From an uncultured Oscillospiraceae bacterium (GTDB lineage Bacteria; Bacillota; Clostridia; Oscillospirales; Oscillospiraceae), in NCBI GenBank assembly GCA_910587255.1, contig CAJUKT010000057.1, positions 1-13,156 on the forward strand: a stretch of 13,156 nt of DNA, read 5' to 3'. Of this stretch, positions 8,298 through 13,156 are shown piece by piece; positions within the stretch are counted from its first letter, which is position 1, and every line of letters begins with the position of its first letter. Both the position numbers and the translations under genes were made by a program. The notes beneath the pieces are model-generated. The model was not told the DNA's origin, did not search any database, and saw only the letters and a list, made by a program, of their open reading frames with translations.

Positions 8298-8998
8298 GTC
8301 ATCTTCTCCATTTTGTACCCCAGTCCCCATACCACCTTCAGATAGCGCGGGTTGGCGGGGTCGATTTCGATCTTCTCCCGCAGGTGCCGGATGTGCACGG
8401 CCACGGTGTTCTCGCTGCCCAGGGCGGGGTCGTTCCACACCTGCTCGTAAATCTGGGCGGTGGAATACACCCGGCCCAGGTTTTTCATCAGCAGGCGCAG
8501 AATGTTATACTCAATGGGGGTGAGGCTCACCGCCTCGCCGTCCACCGTCACCGCCTTTGCCTCATCGTCCATGACGATAGAGCCGTTGCGCAGGGTACCG
8601 TCCCCCTCCTGCGCCGCAACCTTGCCCCCCAGGGTGGTGTACCGCCGCAGCTGGCTCTTCACCCGGGCCAGCACCTCAATGGGGTTGAAGGGCTTGGTGA
8701 TATAGTCGTCCGCGCCGATGTTCAGCCCCAGCACCTTATCGCTGTCCTCGCTCTTGGCGGTGAGCAGGATGATGGGGATGTTGCCGCCGGACTCCCGCAG
8801 CCGGGCGGTGGCCCGGATGCCGTCCAGCTGGGGCATCATGATATCCATTAAAATAAGATCGATATTGCCCTCGTTCACCGCCCGGATGGCCTCTTCCCCG
8901 TTGTAGGCGGATACCGTGCGGTATCCCTCGCTGGTCAGATAGATCTCCAGCGCCGAAACAATATCTTTGTCGTCATCGCAGATAAGCACCGTGTACAT
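8294..8998 (-). CDS. OmpR/PhoB-family response regulator
   Basis: The protein has 234 residues, standard for this family. The receiver domain (1-120) has the acidic pocket Asp8-Asp10, phospho-acceptor Asp52 in LILMDIMMP, Thr80 and Lys102 in DDYITKPF. The C-terminal winged helix (about 137-234) shows LTPIEYNILRLLMKN, the recognition region SENTVAVHIRHLREKI and the closing YLKVVWGLGYKME hairpin. It is transcribed with, and overlaps by ATGA, the sensor kinase that should phosphorylate it. I start it at the ATG at 8998 (AAGGAG 10 bases upstream); a GTG at 9004, 4 bases from the same site, is possible. The frame is open to 9094, but the promoter candidate lies in that stretch. An 11-bp-spaced direct repeat upstream may be its own binding site. 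Confidence 0.94.
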   Translation of the reverse strand: MYTVLICDDDKDIVSALEIYLTSEGYRTVSAYNGEEAIRAVNEGNIDLILMDIMMPQLDGIRATARLRESGGNIPIILLTAKSEDSDKVLGLNIGADDYITKPFNPIEVLARVKSQLRRYTTLGGKVAAQEGDGTLRNGSIVMDDEAKAVTVDGEAVSLTPIEYNILRLLMKNLGRVYSTAQIYEQVWNDPALGSENTVAVHIRHLREKIEIDPANPRYLKVVWGLGYKMEKMT

Positions 8999-9065
8999 GG
9001 CCACTCTACTCCTTCCCACTCCCCTGTTGTCACGCTCCGCCCGTTCGCGCGGCTCCACGCTTTCC

Positions 9066-9094
9066 ATGTTACCAGCAAGCCGATTAAGCCGCAA
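9066..9094 (-). promoter_or_regulatory. Candidate promoter of the two-component operon
   Basis: On the minus strand TTGCGG (9089-9094) and TAACAT (9066-9071) are spaced by 17 bp. Both hexamers are only moderate matches, which would suit a promoter that needs an activator. The transcript would start near 9059, about 60 bases before the ATG at 8998. Confidence 0.4.
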
Positions 9095-9105
9095 GGGGTA
9101 AAATC

Positions 9106-9121
9106 TTTAAATTCGGTTTAA
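9106..9121. promoter_or_regulatory. TTTAA direct repeat with 11-bp period (possible response-regulator site)
   Basis: TTTAA occurs at 9106-9110 and 9117-9121, one helical turn apart and 11 bp upstream of the proposed -35. OmpR/PhoB-family regulators bind such one-turn direct repeats just upstream of the promoters they activate. Binding by the regulator encoded at 8294-8998 is inferred. Confidence 0.35.
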
Positions 9122-9278
9122 GAAAGTCCGATGCTGCAAAATTTCCTGATTCAGGTTTTGTCACCATGTCCGTTTTCGGGGCGCTGCGGGCGGCGTCCAT
9201 GTTAATCCACCGAAGTCAAAATCGCCGATAAAGGGAACAACTTCTTGGTCATTCCTTCAAGGGACACAGAGCATAGGA
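9122..9278. other. Gene-free stretch between the two-component operon and the protease gene
   Basis: The whole non-coding gap is 8999-9325. Apart from the promoter candidate, the TTTAA repeat and the terminal hairpin it holds no open frame with a ribosome binding site. The only other structure I see is the 11-bp palindrome CCTGATTCAGG (9145-9155), which could be an operator. Confidence 0.5.
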
Positions 9279-9313
9279 CCGGGGGCCTGGAACAGCGTGT
9301 TCCAGGCCCCCGG
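9279..9313. terminator. Perfect 16-bp hairpin downstream of the M56 protease gene
   Basis: Positions 9279-9294 pair perfectly with 9298-9313 around a GCG loop. It begins 13 bp beyond the protease stop codon in the direction of transcription. No T-tract follows on the minus strand, so it is either a Rho-independent terminator of poor form or a 3' stabilising hairpin. Confidence 0.6.
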
Positions 9314-9325
9314 CTTTGCTGCCGA

Positions 9326-11026
9326 TTAGATTTTTTCCGTGCAGTTCCCGTCAGCGTAATCCACAAACCGAACTGTCACATTGGGATCGTCGGGGATCTC
9401 AAAGGGCGGGATCTTGCCGCTTTCGATGTCGGCAATAATCTGCCGCCACTCCTCCTCGGTGCGCTCGGGGGCGCTCACCACGTCCCAGTCGTCCTGCGGC
9501 ACGCCAGTCTTGTCCATGATGACGCAGCCCTCCGGCAGCGGGGTGGAGCCGTCTGAGACAACGAAGGCGGTTAGGACCTGGCTGGGGTCGATCGGCGCCA
9601 TCGTGCCGTCCTCTCCCCGCACAAAGAAATCGCCCGTGTTGGTCTCCATGTTTTTTTCCATATCAGCCGGGTTATAGCTCATCATCAGGTTCTCGTCCCC
9701 GTCAACGGATTTTGAGTACATCATGCCCTCCTTGATCTCCTGGAGGATGCCCTCGTACATGGCGATGGTCTCATCGATGATCTCCTGAGTCCAGACGAAC
9801 TCGCCCCGACCGCCAGTGGAGCCCGTTTCCCCAAGCATGGACTGGAGGTTTGCCTTCTCCTGCTCCAGCCATGCGGCGTATTCCTCATAGGTCCACCACT
9901 CCACGTTGGGCGTGGGGAAACGCCGCTCAAACTCCTCGTCGGTCAGAGGCTCAAAGGTTTTCCCTCCGTCAAAGCTGTAATAGGTTTTGCCATCGTCAGG
10001 GTTGACGTAGGACATCAGGGTGCCCTCGTCGATAATGGGTTCTGCATTCAACTGGCGGTCCCGCTGTTCATTGGAAACAGGGCTCACGGAAGCCGCGAAG
10101 GCAGTTGTCGCCCCGACCACCAGGGCGGCGGCCAGACCCAGCGCCAAAACGGATGCTTTTTTATACTTCATAATCGCTTCGATCCTTTCTTCAATTGCCA
10201 GTTTGCTGAAATGGCTGTAGGGGGAGAAATACCCGCTCCGGGTCTCCTCCATGTTAATGAGGGTCAGCGCATAGGCGGCTTTTTTCCTGCCGCCCAAAAG
10301 GTCCATCACCCGCTGGTCACAGGACAGCTCCAAATCCCGGTTAGCCAGGACATACAGCACCCAGACCAAGGGATTAAACCAGTGGACGCACAGCGCGGCG
10401 GCAAACACCAGCTTTGTCACGGCGTCAAAGCGCTGAACGTGTACCAGCTCGTGGGTGAGAATATAGGTCAGGGCGGCCTCGTCCTCCCGTTCCATGGATT
10501 CCGGGAGCAGGATGACCGGGCGCAGAACGCCGTAGGTCAGCGGCGAGGACACCAGGTCCGACTGCCGCACCTCCAGCGGCCTGCGCAGCCTTTGGCCTGC
10601 CAGCCACCGGCGGACGGCGGGGGAATCGTCCGGGATGGAGGCGCGGAACCGCCGCCGGGCCCGCCCGTAGGATACCGTAAAATACGCCGCCATCAGCGCC
10701 GCAGCCGCCAGCCACACCACGGGCAGGGCTGAGCCGGGGGCCGTGCCGGCCACTGCCGATGCGCCGTAGGGAATCCCCTCCGCCGGTGTTCCCGATAGGG
10801 AGGCCCCGCCCGCCGCCAGATATTCGCCCACTGCGGTCAGAGGCTCCGAGGGGGCAAACAGGCTGAACGGCATCGGGATGGTAAAGGGCAGAAGCAGCCG
10901 CAGCGCCGCCATCTCCCACAGGGCCAGAAACGCCCCCTTGGGCAGGCGGTGGAGGGCCAGCGCCCGAACCACCACGATGAACAGGATGAACGCCCCGCCG
11001 GACAGCGTCATTTGCACCAGATTCAT
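9326..11026 (-). CDS. M56 (BlaR1/MecR1-type) membrane metalloprotease with unrecognised C-terminal domain
   Basis: The protein has 566 residues. Hydrophobic segments lie near 8-25, 35-55, 100-118 and 204-227. The zinc protease site is intact: HELVH (192-196) with a likely third ligand Glu233 in RDLELSCD. A further membrane segment (about 291-312) leads to a soluble, acidic, Tyr/Trp-rich region (about 315-566). BlaR1 and MecR1 sense beta-lactams through a penicillin-binding domain with SxxK, SxN and KTG motifs; I see none here, so the ligand is probably different. In that family, signal binding activates the protease and leads to loss of the BlaI repressor. The start overlaps the BlaI-type gene by ATGA (11023-11026), so the two form one control unit. 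No beta-lactamase or other obvious target gene is adjacent. Confidence 0.9.
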   Translation of the reverse strand: MNLVQMTLSGGAFILFIVVVRALALHRLPKGAFLALWEMAALRLLLPFTIPMPFSLFAPSEPLTAVGEYLAAGGASLSGTPAEGIPYGASAVAGTAPGSALPVVWLAAAALMAAYFTVSYGRARRRFRASIPDDSPAVRRWLAGQRLRRPLEVRQSDLVSSPLTYGVLRPVILLPESMEREDEAALTYILTHELVHVQRFDAVTKLVFAAALCVHWFNPLVWVLYVLANRDLELSCDQRVMDLLGGRKKAAYALTLINMEETRSGYFSPYSHFSKLAIEERIEAIMKYKKASVLALGLAAALVVGATTAFAASVSPVSNEQRDRQLNAEPIIDEGTLMSYVNPDDGKTYYSFDGGKTFEPLTDEEFERRFPTPNVEWWTYEEYAAWLEQEKANLQSMLGETGSTGGRGEFVWTQEIIDETIAMYEGILQEIKEGMMYSKSVDGDENLMMSYNPADMEKNMETNTGDFFVRGEDGTMAPIDPSQVLTAFVVSDGSTPLPEGCVIMDKTGVPQDDWDVVSAPERTEEEWRQIIADIESGKIPPFEIPDDPNVTVRFVDYADGNCTEKI

Positions 11027-11400
11027 TCGTTCTCCTCCTGGGCTTCCAGCTCCGAAACCATGCGCCGCAGGTTGTCAATCTGGGGTTTTGACAGTCTTTG
11101 ATGCCCCAGCAGGGACGCAAACAGCAGGTCGGGGGAGCTGTCAAACAGCTTGTGAAGCAGCTCTTCCGTTTCCGCCGCCTGCACCACATCCCGGGCGATC
11201 AGGGCGTGGCACAGGAAATTTGGCTCCCTGCGCTCGATGGCCCCCTTGGCGATGCACTTTTTGATGACGGTGTAGGTGGTGTTCATATTCCAGCCGGTGG
11301 TCTCCTTGAGCACGTCCGAAATTTGTTTTGCCGGCATATCTCCTTCTTTCCACAGCACATCCATGACTTTCAGCTCCGAGTCAAAGAGCTTGACGGTCAT
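11023..11400 (-). CDS. BlaI/MecI/CopY-family transcriptional repressor
   Basis: The protein has 125 residues. The N-terminal winged helix (about 5-70) shows the family pattern: FDSELKVMDVLWKEG, then QISDVLKETTGWNMNTTYTVIKKCIAKGAIER as the recognition helix and wing. The helical C-terminal part (about 72-120) would dimerise. Such repressors bind palindromes at their own promoter and are inactivated through the partner M56 protease, here encoded next with an ATGA overlap. I chose the ATG at 11400, with an AGGAAG-like site about 9 bases upstream; the GTG at 11409 directly abuts that site and is unlikely. Three palindromes at 11418-11488 are likely operators. Confidence 0.92.
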   Translation of the reverse strand: MTVKLFDSELKVMDVLWKEGDMPAKQISDVLKETTGWNMNTTYTVIKKCIAKGAIERREPNFLCHALIARDVVQAAETEELLHKLFDSSPDLLFASLLGHQRLSKPQIDNLRRMVSELEAQEENE

Positions 11401-11417
11401 TTCACTCACTTCCTTTC

Positions 11418-11435
11418 AAACTATTGCAATAGTTT
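11418..11435. promoter_or_regulatory. Operator palindrome 1 of the BlaI-type repressor
   Basis: AAACTATTGCAATAGTTT is an 18-bp perfect palindrome between the promoter and the ribosome binding site of the repressor gene. Its core recurs at 11475-11488 with 12 of 14 bases the same. A bound dimer would block elongation or initiation. It is a likely target of the repressor, inferred from position and symmetry. Confidence 0.7.
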
Positions 11436-11444
11436 ACACTGCAT

Positions 11445-11473
11445 ACACTATCATAGTCGTGTGGGTTTGTCAA
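11445..11473 (-). promoter_or_regulatory. Sigma-A promoter of the repressor-protease operon
   Basis: On the minus strand TTGACA (11468-11473, perfect) lies 17 bp from TAGTGT (11445-11450), which is preceded by TGA and so reads as an extended -10. The start of transcription would be near 11438, leaving operator 1 inside the leader. Confidence 0.65.
11447..11457. promoter_or_regulatory. Operator-like palindrome 2 within the -10 region
   Basis: ACTATCATAGT is a perfect 5-1-5 palindrome with the same ACTAT/ATAGT arms as the neighbouring sites but a shorter centre. It overlaps the -10 hexamer of the repressor promoter. Confidence 0.5.
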
Positions 11474-11474
11474 C

Positions 11475-11488
11475 ACTATTTCAGTAGT
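11475..11488. promoter_or_regulatory. Operator-like palindrome 3 beside the -35
   Basis: ACTATTTCAGTAGT is an imperfect palindrome that matches the core of operator 1 at 12 of 14 positions. It directly precedes the TTGACA -35 on the minus strand. Confidence 0.55.
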
Positions 11489-11721
11489 TTATAGAAAGTT
11501 CATTTTTTGTTATAAAATTCTTTATTCAACATAGCTTATACATCAAAATTCCAAAAGCCCGGGGGCCAGTCTATAACAATTGAGCACAGGGATTCCAGAA
11601 AGAACCCCCCAGCCAGCAGACACATAGACTATTCCGAGGGCCGCACTGGCAAGGAGCTTTTCCTGCTTGTTGTACCGGCGCATTTCTGACGCGCGCCCTC
11701 ATTCAGAAAGGAGATTGTTTT
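11489..11721. other. Gene-free stretch between the repressor operon and the collagen-like genes
   Basis: The left part (11489-11560) is AT-rich, with T runs at 11505-11520. No open frame with a ribosome binding site is seen. The right part carries the sigma-K-like promoter (11604-11631) and the leader of the collagen-like gene. I see no clear terminator here. Confidence 0.5.
11604..11631 (+). promoter_or_regulatory. Candidate sigma-K promoter of the collagen-like genes
   Basis: AC at 11604-11605 lies 17 bp before CATAGACTA (11623-11631), matching the Bacillus sigma-K pattern AC-N17-CATANNNTA. Sigma-K is the late mother-cell factor that drives coat and exosporium genes, which fits the product. 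Transcription would start about 80 bases before the ATG at 11722. The motif is short, so a chance match is possible. Confidence 0.4.
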
Positions 11722-12669
11722 ATGTCTCTGCCTAACTTTCCCAACATTGACCCGCCCATCCAGCGGGAAGACGCAGTCAATCAGATTCTCTCCTCCATCG
11801 CCATGGAGGAACTCAGCCTGAGTCACATCCTCAACGCTGAGGGTGAGAAGCTGCAATATATCCTCGGCACCCTGCCCGGCCTCAGCGGCCCTGCCGCTAC
11901 CGTGGAAGATGTGCTGTCCGCCAACGAGAGCGTTCGGGACCTGCTGAAGACCGCTGTGCAAAACCAGCTCTTCCTGAAGGCCAAAATGCAAGGGGCACTG
12001 GAGGCATCTCCCCTGCGAGGTCCCGCCGGCCCCAACGGCCCCACCGGCCCCGCCGGAGCTGCCGGAGCCACCGGCGCCACTGGCGCTGCCGGTCCAGCCG
12101 GAGCCGCCGGAGCTGTTGGAGCCACTGGCGCCACCGGTCCTGCCGGCCCCACAGGTCCCACCGGCCCCACCGGCGCGACAGGGCCAGAAGGCCCTGCTGG
12201 AGCAAATCTATTCGGCCCGGACGGTCCTACGGGCCCCACCGGGCCTGCGGGTCCCACCGGCCCCGTCATCATCGACTTTGCCTATGCCGCTAACACCAGC
12301 GGAGCCGCGATCCCTGTGAATGGCCTGGTGCCTCTGCCGAGCGACCAGGTGAAGGCCAAGGACATCACCGTCAGCCCCGACAACACCAAGTTCACCGTGA
12401 AGGCCGCCGGGGTCTATCAGGTTGGGTATGCCGTCAATACCGACAAGGCCCTGACCACCGGCGCCCGGCTGCTGGTCAACGGCACGCCCAGGGAAGCGTC
12501 CGCCACAGGGGGGATCGCAGCATTGTCCCTGAACCGGCTTTCCAACGAGGTCCTGCTGCGTTTGAACGATAACGACGAAATTTCCTTGCAGATCTTCAAT
12601 AATCCGCTTGGTACGGCGCTGCTGCCTGCTCCCGTGGGGGCGTCCCTGAGAATCGTCCGGTTGAGTTAA
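11722..12669 (+). CDS. Collagen-like spore-surface protein (BclA-type), first of a tandem pair
   Basis: The protein has 315 residues in three parts. The N-terminal domain (1-98), with REDAVNQILSSIAMEELSLSH and ILNAEGEKLQY, is shared with the next gene and probably anchors or assembles the protein. A collagen region follows: 21 uninterrupted Gly-X-Y triplets (100-162), a two-residue break Leu-Phe, then 6 more (165-182). Thr is frequent at the Y position, a possible sugar attachment site as in BclA. The C-terminal part (about 183-315) resembles the BclA C-terminal jelly-roll, which trimerises. No signal peptide is seen, as expected for a protein made in the mother cell and deposited on the spore. 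AAAGGAG lies 8 bases before the ATG. An exosporium location is inferred. Confidence 0.87.
   Translation: MSLPNFPNIDPPIQREDAVNQILSSIAMEELSLSHILNAEGEKLQYILGTLPGLSGPAATVEDVLSANESVRDLLKTAVQNQLFLKAKMQGALEASPLRGPAGPNGPTGPAGAAGATGATGAAGPAGAAGAVGATGATGPAGPTGPTGPTGATGPEGPAGANLFGPDGPTGPTGPAGPTGPVIIDFAYAANTSGAAIPVNGLVPLPSDQVKAKDITVSPDNTKFTVKAAGVYQVGYAVNTDKALTTGARLLVNGTPREASATGGIAALSLNRLSNEVLLRLNDNDEISLQIFNNPLGTALLPAPVGASLRIVRLS
12019..12267 (+). repeat. Gly-X-Y collagen repeat region of the first gene
   Basis: This codes for 27 collagen triplets, mostly GPA, GPT, GAA and GAT, with one frame-keeping interruption of two codons (Leu-Phe). The DNA is highly repetitive and GC-rich (GGN CCN and GGN GCN codons), so length variation by slippage is likely. 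Confidence 0.9.
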
Positions 12670-12682
12670 GGAGGAACGCTTT

Positions 12683-13156
12683 ATGTCAATGCCCACATTT
12701 CCCAAAAACGCTCCTCCTCTGAGCCGCGAGGGGAGCCTTAACGAGATCATCGCTTCCATCGCCGCCGAGGAGCTGAGCTTGAGCCACATTCTCAACGCCG
12801 AGGGCGAAAAGCTGCAATACGTCCTGGGGACCCTGCCCGGTCTGGATGAGGCGGCCTCGCAGGAAGAGGTACTCCAGATCAACCAGAGCGTAAAGGACAC
12901 GCTGTCCGGCATCATAGAGCAGCAGATGATGCTGTCTGCCAAGCTGAGCGCGGCCTTGAAGGCCCCCACCATTCCCGGTCCCGCCGGCCCCGCTGGCCCT
13001 GCTGGTCCCACCGGCCCTGCCGGAGCTGCCGGGGCCACCGGAGCGGATGGCCCCACTGGACCTGCCGGGGCTACGGGTGCAGCCGGACCCACCGGGGCCG
13101 CAGGCCCGCAGGGTGTCACTGCGGAAGGCGTGGCTCGCAATGGCGCCACCGGTCCC
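12683..13156 (+). CDS. Second collagen-like spore-surface protein, cut off by the window edge
   Basis: The frame starts at ATG 12683 and stays open through 158 codons to the end of the window. Its AAGGAGG overlaps the stop codon of the first gene and lies 8 bases upstream, so the two are surely cotranscribed. Residues 1-98 repeat the first protein's N-terminal domain, with near-identical EELSLSHILNAEGEKLQY and LGTLPGL. Collagen triplets begin at residue 99 and run to about 146, then a break at AEGVARN, and triplets resume. The C-terminal domain is not in view. The pair arose by gene duplication and probably acts together on the spore surface, perhaps as mixed trimers; that is inference. Confidence 0.87.
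   Translation, partial: MSMPTFPKNAPPLSREGSLNEIIASIAAEELSLSHILNAEGEKLQYVLGTLPGLDEAASQEEVLQINQSVKDTLSGIIEQQMMLSAKLSAALKAPTIPGPAGPAGPAGPTGPAGAAGATGADGPTGPAGATGAAGPTGAAGPQGVTAEGVARNGATGP
12977..13156 (+). repeat. Gly-X-Y collagen repeat region of the second gene (partial)
   Basis: Sixteen triplets run from codon 99, followed by a seven-residue interruption and renewed triplets to the window edge. The composition is the same as in the first gene, mostly GPA, GPT and GAA/GAT. Confidence 0.88.

Noticed and set aside
8298..8438. Upstream extension of the sensor kinase frame
   Set aside because: It overlaps the regulator's coding end with low-complexity Pro/Arg-rich sequence; the ATG at 8297 gives an ATGA overlap and fits the membrane-segment start.
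11530..11538. Second CATANNNTA match (CATAGCTTA) upstream of the collagen-like gene
   Set aside because: No AC lies at the right distance upstream, and the stretch is AT-rich enough for chance matches.
11823..12272. Minus-strand open frame of collagen-like GPV/GPA repeats opposite the first collagen-like gene (and a similar one at 12208-13149)
   Set aside because: GGN-CCN codons read as Gly-Pro on both strands, so the antisense frame is a by-product of the repeat. It has no ribosome binding site, and the sense genes have clear N- and C-terminal domains.

Overview
The window looks like chromosome from a spore-forming, GC-rich Firmicute of the gut Clostridia. An Oscillospiraceae relative (Flavonifractor, Pseudoflavonifractor or Lawsonibacter type) is my best guess, but the genus is inference. 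The evidence is a stage II sporulation protein P gene, tandem collagen-like spore-surface (BclA-type) genes, strong AGGAGG ribosome binding sites, sigma-A-type promoters, and GC-rich coding sequence with AT-rich promoter gaps. I see no rRNA, tRNA, CRISPR array, transposase or phage gene.

Left part (1-2702, genes on the minus strand). An AT-rich edge (1-130) carries several copies of a TTGCGGAC-type box. After a strong hairpin comes a bactofilin gene with its own promoter. Upstream of it is a three-gene operon with ATGA overlaps: an AbrB/SpoVT-type regulator, an ABC transporter ATPase and an ABC-2 permease. Its promoter (TTGACA-N17-TATACT) overlaps a 10-bp direct repeat that may be an autoregulatory operator. 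spoIIP diverges from it on the plus strand.

Middle (2703-5832). spoIIP ends inside its own terminator-like hairpin, with the stop codon exactly in the loop. It converges on a Cys-rich DUF3795-like gene. Next is a malic enzyme gene whose last 78 bp, including the stop codon, are repeated perfectly 212 bp further downstream. The 134 bp between the copies is an array of four hairpins, and this is the most unusual DNA in the window.

Right part (5925-11400, minus strand). A two-component operon has an OmpR-type response regulator overlapped by a large multi-membrane sensor kinase. A BlaI-type repressor and an M56 (BlaR1/MecR1-like) membrane metalloprotease follow as a second overlapping pair. The protease has no visible penicillin-binding sensor domain; it carries a C-terminal region of about 250 residues that I do not recognise. 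The repressor's promoter holds three palindromes sharing an ACTAT/ATAGT motif.

Right edge (11722-13156, plus strand). Two tandem collagen-like genes share an N-terminal domain; the second runs off the window. A sigma-K-like promoter (AC-N17-CATAGACTA) precedes the pair, which fits late mother-cell expression of spore-surface proteins.
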